From assembly GCA_947500385.1 (NCBI GenBank), contig CANMSA010000004.1, positions 62,001 to 126,000 on the forward strand: DNA of 64,000 nt, in the 5' to 3' direction. The notes below the pieces were generated by a model, which saw nothing but the letters and a program-made list of their open reading frames with translations, searched no databases and had not been told where the DNA came from. The translations under genes were made by a program, and so were the position numbers. The stretch is from an uncultured Flavobacteriaceae bacterium. GTDB lineage: Bacteria; Bacteroidota; Bacteroidia; Flavobacteriales; Flavobacteriaceae. Of this stretch, positions 1 through 8,112 are shown piece by piece (the stretch's first letter is position 1; every line of letters begins with the position of its first letter).

Positions 1-634
1 GTATACTTTTTGTGTAGATGGCACTGCTGATTTCGTAAGCGATATCACCTTGGATGCAACGAATGCGTATGGAAGTAGCAGTACTTGGGTGATTACCGAT
101 GCCGATGGAATGATTTTGGGCTTACCACCGACACTCGACGCTGTTAAAGGAGTTGATTTCGATGCTGCGGGTGGCGGTGTTTGCCTTATCTGGTATGCTC
201 GCTATGAAGGCGACATCGAAGGCGCTGAAATGGGGCTGAACGCCAATGACATTACAGGAGACTTTGATCTTTCCAATCCGATCACCGTAACCAGAAATAA
301 GCCGGAAGCAGGGACCCTTGTAGGAGGTGAATTCAACTTCGTGGTAGATGGTACGCCAGACTTTGTAAGTGGTATCACATTGGATAACCCAGATGCCAGC
401 GGAAGTAACAGAACCTATCTGATTACCGATGCCGATGGAAACATTTTGGGTATGCCAGCGACATTGACCGATGTGGAAGGAGTTGATTTTGACGGTGCCG
501 GTGTTGGTGTTTGTCTTATATGGTATTTGCGGTATGAAGACGGACTGCAAGGCCTTGGCATGGGGATGAACGCAAACGACTTTGACGGATGCTATGATCT
601 TTCAAATTCGATTACCGTAAACCGTACGAATTAA
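1..634 (+). CDS. Repeat-containing surface/adhesin-like protein, C-terminal end (5' partial)
   Basis: The reading frame is open from the window edge (codons start at base 2) to TAA at 632-634, so the true start lies upstream. It holds almost two copies of a 110-residue repeat: the FCVDGT motif at base 8 recurs as FVVDGT at base 338, exactly 330 bases later. Each unit carries an ITDADG stretch, a GVCLIWY motif, a NAND motif and ends in DLSN-ITV. Such arrays occur in very large secreted proteins of Flavobacteriaceae, probably surface-exposed; the function is unknown. The protein stops directly after the last repeat and I see no type IX secretion C-terminal domain. Repeat identity is seen; the surface role is inference. 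Confidence 0.75.
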   Translation, partial: YTFCVDGTADFVSDITLDATNAYGSSSTWVITDADGMILGLPPTLDAVKGVDFDAAGGGVCLIWYARYEGDIEGAEMGLNANDITGDFDLSNPITVTRNKPEAGTLVGGEFNFVVDGTPDFVSGITLDNPDASGSNRTYLITDADGNILGMPATLTDVEGVDFDGAGVGVCLIWYLRYEDGLQGLGMGMNANDFDGCYDLSNSITVNRTN

Positions 635-717
635 AAATCCTTAAAAATTTAGGCTCGGTAGTAGTTGTTGCCCAATAGACGCCGATCCTGAAGATCCTTT
701 GAAAAAGGAAATTGCGA

Positions 718-753
718 AACCTGCGACCAACCTTATGGTCGTGGGTTTTTTTG
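718..753 (+). terminator. Rho-independent terminator after the repeat protein
   Basis: A hairpin with arms ACCTGCGACC and GGTCGTGGGT (two G-U pairs) around a short loop is followed by a run of T. It lies about 85 bases after the stop codon of the surface protein and probably ends its transcript. Confidence 0.75.
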
Positions 754-831
754 TTAAACTCAAATACAAGCGTCAAATACAAGTTCAAGTGTCAAGTTCA
801 AGCGCAAACTCAAAAACTAATTACTGCTCGA

Positions 832-1196
832 CAAACTCAAATACAAATATCAAATTCAAGTACCAAACCCCTTACTGACAACTGATTACTGCATACTGAT
901 TACTGTTTACTTACTTCTGCCTACTGTAAACAGTCCCTTTTCCTTAGTCTTTTTTCTTTTCTCCAAACAAACTCAAATACAAATATCAAATTCAAGTACA
1001 AAACCCCTTACTGACAACTGCATACTGCTTACTGTTTACTGTTTACTTACTTCTGCCTACTGTAAACAGTCCCTTTTCCTTCGTCTTTTTTCTTTTCTCC
1101 AAACAAACTCAAATTCAAGTAAAAACCGCTTACTGACAACTGATTACTGAATACTACTTACTGCTTACTGAATACTGCCTGCTCCGTACTGAACTT
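832..1196. repeat. 136-base tandem repeat with internal hairpin (two full copies and a decayed third)
   Basis: The motif CAAACTCAAATACAAAT begins at 832 and 968, and a shortened version begins at 1104, giving an exact period of 136 bases. Each full unit has three parts: a CAAAxxCAA-rich stretch, a TACTG-rich stretch (ACTGATTACTG, ACTGTTTACTT), and a hairpin whose arms ACTGTTTAC and GTAAACAGT flank a 15-base loop before a pyrimidine-rich tract. The third copy lacks about 12 bases and diverges in its second half. No credible protein is encoded. The function is unknown. Confidence 0.8.
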
Positions 1197-1218
1197 CATT
1201 GTTCATTGTCAATTGCTA

Positions 1219-1308
1219 TGTCAGTCCGAGCCTGTCGAGGACCCATTCACCAAAACAGACGTTTCTAGAGGTCTTTCTTGTATGCGCTTCGACAAGCTCA
1301 GCGTGACA
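1219..1308. repeat. Imperfect inverted-repeat element
   Basis: The 22-base arm at 1219-1240 (TGTCAGTCCGAGCCTG...) is matched at 17 of 22 positions by the reverse complement of 1287-1308 (CTTCGACAAGCTCAGCGTGA...). Similar TGTCA-xxx-CGAG/GTCGA arms are scattered between genes in many flavobacterial genomes, so this is probably a dispersed palindromic element of REP or MITE type. That family assignment is from memory and not tested here. Confidence 0.6.
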
Positions 1309-1436
1309 ATAGGGTCCCATTTTGACTTTCTCCGAACAGACTCAAATTCAAATGTCAAACTCAAATTCAAAATCGGTTCTGAGTTCAGAGTGACGCGTTC
1401 TAAGTACAAGAATCATAGACGATGGGAAGAGCCATA

Positions 1437-1522
1437 TCACTGTCACTGTTTACTGTCTACTTACTACTGCAAACTGTTTACTGTTCACTTAATACTGATT
1501 ACTGCCTACTGTTCAATGTAAA
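1437..1522. repeat. Second TACTG-rich microrepeat cluster
   Basis: Bases resembling TACTG or CACTG recur every five to eight bases (CACTGTTTACTGTCTACTT, CTGTTTACTGTTCACTT, ACTGATTACTGCCTACTG). The sequence class is the same as in the 136-base repeats upstream but is not in phase with them. Open frames across 1213-1784 follow this low-complexity sequence and show no protein-like composition. Together with the two repeat features, this accounts for most of the 940 bases between the surface protein and the TPR gene. Confidence 0.55.
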
Positions 1523-1574
1523 CCTTCCTTCAGCGAAGCGGTCTTTTCGTCTTTATTCTTTATTCCACTTTCCT

Positions 1575-2306
1575 TCACGAACCGACTTCCGAGGCCAACA
1601 ATTCCCTCGCTTTTGTTATCAAGGCTTTGTTCTCACGATAGCTGGGCTTCGACATTCCTTCGGACTCAATGATCATTTCGTTCAGCAATTCCTTCGCTTT
1701 TTCTTTCTGGGTAGTCCGTATGTAGAATTTGGCCAGCTCCAACCGTTCACGATACCGACTGAAGGGCGCATCGAATTGAGATAGATAGTGCTCCGCCTCG
1801 CTAATTTTTCCTTGTTTCTCCAAGGCCAGGGCATACAGGAAAGCGGCTTCCGATTTTTTAAACTTCGAATGGTCTTTGATCCGTTCGGCACAACGCATGG
1901 CATTGTCAAAATCTGAAGAAAAATAATACGCCTCTGCCAATTTCGAGATTACATAAAAATCATGCTGAAAAGTACCCTCCAAGCAGGTCTTGTATTCCGA
2001 AATGGCATCCCCGTACATACCGGCTTCCAAATAGGCATCGGCAAGGTTCGAACGGTTTTCGAAGGTATCTGAAAAACGGAGTTTCTTCTCCAAATCCGTT
2101 ATTTTCTTCCCAGGATTGATGACAGCGGTCAATCCGTCCTGCACCATTTCTACATCACGTTTTTGAATTACATTCATGAACAAATACACCAACGAGCCAA
2201 TATAAGGGATAAAGAAGATGATCAATATCCAGTAGTAGGGATTTTTGTTCGTGTAACAATGATAAATGCAATAGGCTTGTAGTGCCAACGAGAGGTATAG
2301 ATACAT
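1575..2306 (-). CDS. Membrane-anchored TPR protein
   Basis: This 243-residue protein starts with two hydrophobic segments (about 1-18 and 26-46). The second carries an IPYIGSLVYLF stretch like the N-terminal domain of cardiolipin synthases (PLDc_N). From about residue 80 to 210 helical TPR-like units follow (NLADAYLEAGMYGDAISEY, KLAEAYYFSSDFDNAMRCA, ALALEKQGKISEAEHYL). No catalytic domain is visible. The likely role is a membrane scaffold or assembly helper; the partner is unknown. It lies 70 bases downstream of PEP carboxylase on the same strand and may be co-transcribed. Its stop lies just beyond the low-complexity repeat zone. Confidence 0.8.
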   Translation of the reverse strand: MYLYLSLALQAYCIYHCYTNKNPYYWILIIFFIPYIGSLVYLFMNVIQKRDVEMVQDGLTAVINPGKKITDLEKKLRFSDTFENRSNLADAYLEAGMYGDAISEYKTCLEGTFQHDFYVISKLAEAYYFSSDFDNAMRCAERIKDHSKFKKSEAAFLYALALEKQGKISEAEHYLSQFDAPFSRYRERLELAKFYIRTTQKEKAKELLNEMIIESEGMSKPSYRENKALITKARELLASEVGS

Positions 2307-2376
2307 ACCCCTAAAATAGCAACTTAGACCGGTTCTTGAGACTTAAGACATTAGAAATCGATAAACACCCGATCCG

Positions 2377-4923
2377 CTACGCTGAATTTCGGCTTGCATT
2401 GATATTTCCGTATAACGACCGGGTAACTATTTTCTCGTATAACTCTTTAAATTCTGACCCCTGCCCTATTTTTTGTAAGGCGTATTGCTGAATCACCAAG
2501 AGCGGCAACACGATATTCTCCCGAATTTTGATAGATTCTCGGGAAACCGCTTCGTTTTCCATCAAAATTTTGGAGCCCGAGATGGTCAAGAGCATTTCTT
2601 TGGACAATTTGTACTCTTCATGTAGAATGTTCCAAAAGGCACCGTATTCTTCATTTTCCTTCATATAGCTCGTTAGCTCGAAATAACATTTGGAAAGCGA
2701 CATCATACTATTGAGCATCAACGCCTTGAACAAGGGTACTTCTTTGTAGAGCTTCTTCACCTCTTTTAATTTCCCTTGGTCCTTTAACGTTTTTATGGCC
2801 GTTCCGATACCAAAATATCCCGGGACATTTTGCTTTAATTGGCTCCAGGAGCCTACAAACGAAATTGCCCGCAGATCTGTGAGCTCCAATTTTTTCTTAT
2901 TGCCCCTTTTCCCCGGCCTACTGCCAATGTTGGCCTTTGTATAGTATTTAAGGGTACTCATATGCTCTAAATAGGGCATAAATTTCTCATGATGTTTCAG
3001 GGCATCGTACTTGGCAAAACTTAAATCGGAAAGCTGTTCAAGCAATTGCCGGGATGCCGCCGGAATCACATTCTCTTTCCCGAAGAGATTGTTCGAAAGC
3101 CCCGCTGTCAACAGTTGCTCGCTATTGTGCATAAACTGTTCTTTGGTACCATAGGTACTGGTAATGGTCTGGCCCTGAATCGTTAATTGAATTTCATGAT
3201 TGGCAATATCCTTTGTTTGTGCAGCATAAAAACGATGTGTTTTTCCACCACCACGTGCTGGCGGGCCTCCACGGCCATCAAAGAAAATTGCACTCACCCC
3301 ATTCTTACGGCATACTTTGGACAGCTGTTCTTTGGTTTTAAAAATAGACCAGTTTGCCTTCACATACCCACCATCTTTGGTCCCATCGGAAAAGCCCAAC
3401 ATGATCGTATGTTTTTGGTCTCGCTGTGCCAAATGGGTAGTATATTCGGGAAGCGCGAACAGTTGTTGCATGGTCGCTTCCGAAGTTTCCATACCCTTCA
3501 TCGTTTCAAAAAGCGGTACGATATCGAAGGTAATGGCATCGGCCTTCCACCCGCACCAGCGGAATAACCCAAATACAAAGAGTACGGAAAACACATCCTC
3601 CGAATTACTGATGATATATCTATTGCAACCTTCCTCCCCGTTCTTTTCCTGAATACTTTTGAGCTGAAGGATATTCTTGATGGTATCCTTCACCAAATCG
3701 TCTTCAAAATTGGAAGGATCCAGTTTAAAGTTCTTATGCAATAATATATCGATCAACGCATCCTGCGATAGTTCGTCCAAACTTTCTTTGATCAGTTTTT
3801 TGCGCTTCAAAACCGCAGTAACGACCCTGGTGTGGATACTGTGATCCTGGCGTATGTCCAGGGTCGCAAAATGAGTCTTGAATATTTTAACCTTATCGAT
3901 CAGGTGATCGAGGTCTTTTAAATAAAGTTCATGATACTGTTCTACCAGCAATACCCGAATATCCAGCAACAGATCGATAATGTCGGAATACCCTACGTGC
4001 TTGCTCGGATCGAACATGGCGGTATATAGATTACCCCGTAGCTTTTGCAAAGGTTCTTGCACGGCTTTGAAGGTCAATTTTTTCTGAAGCACCTTCAAAT
4101 CATTGTAATAGCACTTCATAAGGTTCACTCGAAGCTCATCGGCCACATCCTTCGTAATGGCCGCCGTAACGAACGGATTCCCATCTCGATCCCCTCCGGG
4201 CCAAAAACCAAGTTTCATAATATTATGGTTCTCAAACTCTTTGTTTCGAATGTTGTCTTTTATATAGGCATACAAATCCCCAACGGCATCGTAATACACA
4301 TTGCGAAGAATATAAATGATATTTTTGGCTTCATCCAACGGAGTGGGTTTCTTCGCATTCAGCAAGGAAGTGAGTCCCAATTGTTGCAAGGCCACATCGA
4401 TATCATCGATTTTATCCTCTAGGATCAACGACCGCAGTTCGGCAATAATGTCCAATACGGCGGGCGTGTAGAACTGGGTCGGATGGGCGGTCAACACGAT
4501 ACGAGCACTAAAGGTCGATAGCTTCTTGGCTACCTGGTCCCAGCTTTTATTTTTATCTACCAATTGAAAATAATCCCGAATCGTTAACACGGTGCTATGC
4601 TCGTGCAGCTTTGGAAAAGCAGCATCTTCTACACTATCGTACAATACTACCTGTCGCTCTACATATTGAATAATACGGAACATAAAATCGATCCGGTCCT
4701 CTTCCTTGACCAAATGCACGTAACTTTCAAAGAAGGCCTCTAAGATCTCCTGCGGATTCTTACCCGACTGTAATCCTTTTTGACACTTATCCAACAACAA
4801 AGGAATGAGCATCCCCACATTTTCAATATTTCGATAGGGAAGGTTCAAAATCAAACTATTGTAGACATTGAACTTGTTATTGACCGATTTCTTAAACTCT
4901 TTTAATCTTTCTATATTCTGCAT
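2377..4923 (-). CDS. ppc: Phosphoenolpyruvate carboxylase
   Basis: PEPC adds bicarbonate to phosphoenolpyruvate to form oxaloacetate, the anaplerotic feed of the TCA cycle. The 848 residues fit the family. Hallmarks are LTAHPTQ with the catalytic histidine near residue 147, PGGDRDGNPFV, LDIRQDHS, GFSDGTKDGGY, the glycine-rich FFDGRGGPPARGGG loop and a TIQGQTITSTYG segment. The frame continues upstream to a TTG at 4980, but the ATG at 4923 is preferred: it has an AGGAAG tract about 13 bases upstream and the extra 19 residues do not look like PEPC. The C-terminus ends in an ASRNSA stretch. Confidence 0.96.
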   Translation of the reverse strand: MQNIERLKEFKKSVNNKFNVYNSLILNLPYRNIENVGMLIPLLLDKCQKGLQSGKNPQEILEAFFESYVHLVKEEDRIDFMFRIIQYVERQVVLYDSVEDAAFPKLHEHSTVLTIRDYFQLVDKNKSWDQVAKKLSTFSARIVLTAHPTQFYTPAVLDIIAELRSLILEDKIDDIDVALQQLGLTSLLNAKKPTPLDEAKNIIYILRNVYYDAVGDLYAYIKDNIRNKEFENHNIMKLGFWPGGDRDGNPFVTAAITKDVADELRVNLMKCYYNDLKVLQKKLTFKAVQEPLQKLRGNLYTAMFDPSKHVGYSDIIDLLLDIRVLLVEQYHELYLKDLDHLIDKVKIFKTHFATLDIRQDHSIHTRVVTAVLKRKKLIKESLDELSQDALIDILLHKNFKLDPSNFEDDLVKDTIKNILQLKSIQEKNGEEGCNRYIISNSEDVFSVLFVFGLFRWCGWKADAITFDIVPLFETMKGMETSEATMQQLFALPEYTTHLAQRDQKHTIMLGFSDGTKDGGYVKANWSIFKTKEQLSKVCRKNGVSAIFFDGRGGPPARGGGKTHRFYAAQTKDIANHEIQLTIQGQTITSTYGTKEQFMHNSEQLLTAGLSNNLFGKENVIPAASRQLLEQLSDLSFAKYDALKHHEKFMPYLEHMSTLKYYTKANIGSRPGKRGNKKKLELTDLRAISFVGSWSQLKQNVPGYFGIGTAIKTLKDQGKLKEVKKLYKEVPLFKALMLNSMMSLSKCYFELTSYMKENEEYGAFWNILHEEYKLSKEMLLTISGSKILMENEAVSRESIKIRENIVLPLLVIQQYALQKIGQGSEFKELYEKIVTRSLYGNINASRNSA

Positions 4924-5167
4924 AAAATAGCTACTTCCTATTACTTTAAAACATACCGCTGTCCTCTTAAGACAAATCAAACCCTAAATATCGCCATTAT
5001 TAAAGAATACGACCTTGTCTTTTGAGGCTAAATAACAAAAATCGCTGCCGACACCACAAAACCAACAGCGTTCACAACAATAATTTCAAAAATTGCCAAG
5101 ACCCTCTTACTTTTACCCTGTAATCATTTAGATAGTAAATTTTTTCATTTTCATATAGTGTTCTCGT

Positions 5168-5202
5168 AAAAGAGTCCGGACCGAAACGTTTGGACTCTTT
5201 TT
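5168..5202. terminator. Bidirectional hairpin terminator
   Basis: Arms AAAGAGTCC and GGACTCTTT form a nine-base-pair stem with a 15-base-class loop, flanked by T-rich sequence on both strands. It lies 22 bases past the stop of the minus-strand UDG-family gene and probably ends that transcript. No gene is visible in the rest of 4924-5223. Confidence 0.6.
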
Positions 5203-5223
5203 AGTTGTACCAAACCGTAGGTA

Positions 5224-5895
5224 TCAAAAGAAAGGGGTGTACTGCAACACCCTAAAATCGAGTGTTGTAAAAGCGGGATTTTCGCTCTTCATTTTTTTAT
5301 AGCTGTCCAAACTCCCTACGGCCCTATTGGCAGCTCCGGAAGGAGCGGTCAAAGAAACCGTACGAATGCTACGGGGTGCCCGTTTACTTCCCAAAGGCAT
5401 TTCGAAACGATGTTTACGTGGCACCTTATCAGAAACCACCTCTAAGGCCAAGCCGTGTTGTTTTAAGTGTTTTCGGAAGAAATACTCCGGCCCGTTTTTA
5501 CTGTTTCCACCCGTAAAAAGCAAGGTATCTACCTGTTCGTATTTCGTGAGATATCCCAGTATATCGCGCAACTGAATATGTTGCATTCCCAAATCAGAGG
5601 CATCGATCTTTGAACGTTCGGCACTGGCAACGATATCGCAAACTCCTATGCCCCGTTCCTTTAGAAACACCTTACGTTGCCTAATGGCTTCGTCGGTATT
5701 TTCGAACTTAAGATCCAAATCGAAGATACGGTCTAAAATTGGCCACAATTGCCCATCGCGGCTTCCATAGCAAAAATTCACATCGCCTTTCTTCAGTTCC
5801 CCCGTAGTAAATCGGGGAGGTGGCAAGGTGCCAACAATCAATTTGGTGGCTTCAGGAAATAGGTAAGGTTCATACGGATGAATGTGTTGAAACAA
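5224..5895 (-). CDS. Uracil-DNA glycosylase superfamily protein
   Basis: The 223 residues follow the plan of the UDG superfamily: an N-terminal IVGTLPPPRF motif in the place of the GEAPG-type water-activating loop, an FCYGSRDGQLWPIL motif typical of the mismatch-specific branch, VCDIVASAERSKIDASD in the middle, and LTAPSGAANRAVG in the place of the C-terminal SPSxAN motif. It probably excises damaged or mismatched bases, but no substrate can be named. The start is a TTG; it is chosen because the first residues (FQHIHPYEP) match where this family begins and no ATG lies nearby. It appears to be a single-gene unit followed by a hairpin terminator. Confidence 0.72.
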   Translation of the reverse strand: MFQHIHPYEPYLFPEATKLIVGTLPPPRFTTGELKKGDVNFCYGSRDGQLWPILDRIFDLDLKFENTDEAIRQRKVFLKERGIGVCDIVASAERSKIDASDLGMQHIQLRDILGYLTKYEQVDTLLFTGGNSKNGPEYFFRKHLKQHGLALEVVSDKVPRKHRFEMPLGSKRAPRSIRTVSLTAPSGAANRAVGSLDSYKKMKSENPAFTTLDFRVLQYTPFF

Positions 5896-6031
5896 GCGCT
5901 GCGTTTTTTTGAATTCAAAAATAACGTATTTCGGCTGTTGACGATCAAAAAAAGGAAATCGTTCTATAGCAATCTTGCCTTGCGTGCCACCGGGAGTTTT
6001 CGTATTTTTAAAAGAACCTTAAAGCATACAT

Positions 6032-6136
6032 ATGGGTAAAGGAGATAAAAAAACAAAGAGAGGGAAAATATTTAGAGGAACCTATGGTGCCCGAAGACGG
6101 CGCAAGGCCAAACGAGCCGCCCAGAAGAAAAAATAA
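6032..6136 (+). CDS. Small ribosomal subunit protein bTHX
   Basis: A 34-residue, extremely basic protein starts MGKGDKKTKRGKIFRGTYGA and continues in an Arg/Lys-rich tail. The GKGDKKTxRGKIxxGTYGxxR pattern is the signature of bTHX (Thx), a peptide that sits in a cavity of the 30S head between 16S rRNA elements in Thermus and is widespread in Bacteroidota. It stands alone on the plus strand between two minus-strand genes. Upstream sequence is A/T-rich with AAAAGAACC before the start and no strong Shine-Dalgarno site. Its size makes it easy to miss. Confidence 0.85.
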   Translation: MGKGDKKTKRGKIFRGTYGARRRRKAKRAAQKKK

Positions 6137-6156
6137 TGGTAATGGAAAGCTCCGTT

Positions 6157-6522
6157 TTACTCCACAATGAATTTAAGGGCAATCGTACCCCCTTCTTCAG
6201 CAGTTAATTCATAGGTATAAAACCCAAGCCCGAGCGGGGTCTCCCCGACAAAATCTATCACTTGTAAGGTATAGGACTCTTCACCTGCGGTAATTGTAAC
6301 ACTGGCGAACTGATAGGCCTCTTCATACACCAAATAGGCTGAAGACGCTCCGGCCGCCACGTTCTCATATGCCTCCTCAGTACCGCTTACCTCTACCCTA
6401 TCATAGGCAAAACTGTTGTTGTTCTTGATACGGATATTGATACCACTAAGTTCGTCATCACGGTCGGTACAACCGACTGAAAGCAGTAGCGTGGCGAACA
6501 GACAAAACACTAATTTTTTCAT
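6157..6522 (-). CDS. Small lipoprotein of unknown function
   Basis: The 121 residues open with a lipoprotein signal peptide, MKKLVFCLFATLLLSVGC, with lipidation expected at Cys18. The rest is a short domain rich in beta-prone and acidic residues (VEVSGTEEAYENVAAG, YTYELTAEEGG), so an outer-membrane or periplasmic lipoprotein is likely. I recognise no family. The inverted repeat TACCCTT...AAGGGTA at 6525-6554 covers its 5' untranslated region just before the ATG and could fold in the mRNA. Confidence 0.7.
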   Translation of the reverse strand: MKKLVFCLFATLLLSVGCTDRDDELSGINIRIKNNNSFAYDRVEVSGTEEAYENVAAGASSAYLVYEEAYQFASVTITAGEESYTLQVIDFVGETPLGLGFYTYELTAEEGGTIALKFIVE

Positions 6523-6576
6523 GGTACCCTTGTTTAAAACTGTTTATAAGGGTAAAACGAACGGAAAGCCAAGATA

Positions 6577-7338
6577 TTATCTCACGAAGACAGGTTCATG
6601 CTCCTTGACGGTATGAGACGGACTAAATTCATACTCGTCTAAGTTGAACTGCTTTACATCATCGAGTGTTTTTGCTCCCGAATCTACAATAAAACGTACC
6701 ATGGATCCTCTTGCCTTTTTGGCAAAAAAACTAATTACCTTGAGGTTATCGCCTTTCCAATCTTTAAAAATCGGGGTAATAACCGGTGTTTTCAAGCTTT
6801 TAGCATCCACAGCGTTAAAGTATTCATTACTGGCCAGGTTGACGAAAAGCTCATCAGTTTCCAATTCACTGTTCAATTGCGCGGTCAACTTCTTTTTCCA
6901 GAACTCGTACAGGTTTTTATTTCTTCCTACTTTAAGTCGTGTGCCCATTTCAAGACGATACGGCTGTATAAGATCCAAGGGTTTTAGCAATCCGTATAAT
7001 CCAGATAGTATCCGTAAGCTGTCTTGTAATACTTCCATTTTCTTCGTAGGCAAGGAATAGGCATCCAATCCCTGATATACATCGCCATTAAAGGCATATA
7101 CCGCAGGCCTGGCATTTTCAAAAGTAAAGGGAAGCGAGAAATTTTGGTTTCGTTCCCAATTTAATTGGGCCAACTTATCCGAAATCCCCATAAGTTCTGA
7201 CAATACTTTGGGTTTCTTCTTGGCCAAGACCTTGTTCAACTTTACGGCTTCTTCTAAAAACAACGGCTGACTTTGCTCAAACTTTGGGTACTCGCGTTCA
7301 AAATCGAGCGATTTTGCCGGGGATACTACTATTTTCAT
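6577..7338 (-). CDS. yaaA: Peroxide stress protein YaaA
   Basis: At 253 residues it matches the UPF0246/YaaA family along its whole length. The N-terminus [14 protein letters not shown], the central [13 protein letters not shown] and [12 protein letters not shown] motifs, and the [13 protein letters not shown] and [13 protein letters not shown] stretches are diagnostic. In E. coli YaaA lowers free intracellular iron and limits Fenton damage during hydrogen peroxide stress; the fold binds DNA. It is cytoplasmic. It lies on the minus strand 105 bases after the M23 lipoprotein gene, so it may or may not share that operon's transcript. Confidence 0.95.
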   Translation of the reverse strand: MKIVVSPAKSLDFEREYPKFEQSQPLFLEEAVKLNKVLAKKKPKVLSELMGISDKLAQLNWERNQNFSLPFTFENARPAVYAFNGDVYQGLDAYSLPTKKMEVLQDSLRILSGLYGLLKPLDLIQPYRLEMGTRLKVGRNKNLYEFWKKKLTAQLNSELETDELFVNLASNEYFNAVDAKSLKTPVITPIFKDWKGDNLKVISFFAKKARGSMVRFIVDSGAKTLDDVKQFNLDEYEFSPSHTVKEHEPVFVR

Positions 7339-7443
7339 ACGTTTCCTTTAACAAGCTAAAAATAACAAGGAATTTTGGGATAGCCTACCCCCTTTAACAG
7401 TAGTTTTCAATAATGGTATCGATGATGGCTATCAGAGGGATTT

Positions 7444-8112
7444 TTAGTATACTTCCCTATTATTTTGAATAAACAAGCTTGGGTCTAGATATCCGCTTTG
7501 CACCTCGCCATACCCGCCTCCCATCGGCATTTGGATCATATCTCTAATCTCTAAATGCAAGTGTGCCAAATACTGCCCGCCGGCAGTTCCTATGGTACCA
7601 ATTTGAAATCCTTTTTCTACCCAAGTCCCCTCGGAAATCAGCAAGGTATCGCAATGCGCATACACCGATTCGACCAATTGTTCATCGGGCAGGGTATGAA
7701 CGATACGAACTACCTTTCCCCAGCCCCCACCAATGTCTTCGGCAAATACCACTTGGCCATTGGCAATGGCATAAATGGGCTTGCCCAAATCTGAATTACC
7801 CCCCGTAACCGCATTCCAATCATCCCCTAAATGATTGTTCTCACCAAAGGCTTGCGCATTGTAATATCCTTTGGCGTCGGGTTTTCCAACAGGAAAGTCA
7901 AAGGCGTTCGCAATGTACTCTTTGGGTACTATGGAAGGCCTGGTGGAATCTTTGGAAACCTGCCTTTTTGGAGTTACTTCTTTTGCTGTCCCCTTTGCAT
8001 GCGTCTTCTCTTGATTTTTACATCCCATTACCAGAAAAGAGGCTACCCCCAAAAAAGAGGGAACCAAGAACCTTAGGAATTCTTCATAAAAACTACTGAC
8101 TGTGCTTTGCAT
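7444..8112 (-). CDS. M23-family metallopeptidase lipoprotein
   Basis: The 222-residue protein has a late signal segment (FLVPSFLGVASFLVMGC) with a lipobox cysteine near residue 31, a low-complexity linker, and an M23 (LytM-like) domain. Zinc ligands are visible: an HLGDD motif near residue 94 and AHLHLEI near the C-terminus. M23 enzymes cut peptidoglycan cross-links, although some family members are inactive regulators; here all expected ligands appear present. The ATG at 8112 overlaps the end of the pseudouridine synthase gene by 20 bases, so it is the last gene of the PASTA-RluD-M23 operon. A longer frame to 8166 is less likely because it extends further into the upstream gene. Confidence 0.85.
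   Translation of the reverse strand: MQSTVSSFYEEFLRFLVPSFLGVASFLVMGCKNQEKTHAKGTAKEVTPKRQVSKDSTRPSIVPKEYIANAFDFPVGKPDAKGYYNAQAFGENNHLGDDWNAVTGGNSDLGKPIYAIANGQVVFAEDIGGGWGKVVRIVHTLPDEQLVESVYAHCDTLLISEGTWVEKGFQIGTIGTAGGQYLAHLHLEIRDMIQMPMGGGYGEVQSGYLDPSLFIQNNREVY

Noticed and set aside
122-550. Long open frame antisense to the surface protein
   Set aside because: It follows from the repeat composition of the coding strand and shows no protein-like composition.
832-1196. Possible CRISPR array
   Set aside because: The units are 136 bases long and directly adjacent, with no short repeats separated by unique spacers, and no cas genes lie in the window.
1213-1784. Open frames in the low-complexity zone
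   Set aside because: Their residues follow the TACTG and CAAAxxCAA microrepeats (for example VYLLLQTVYC), overlap the palindromic element and run antisense into the TPR gene.
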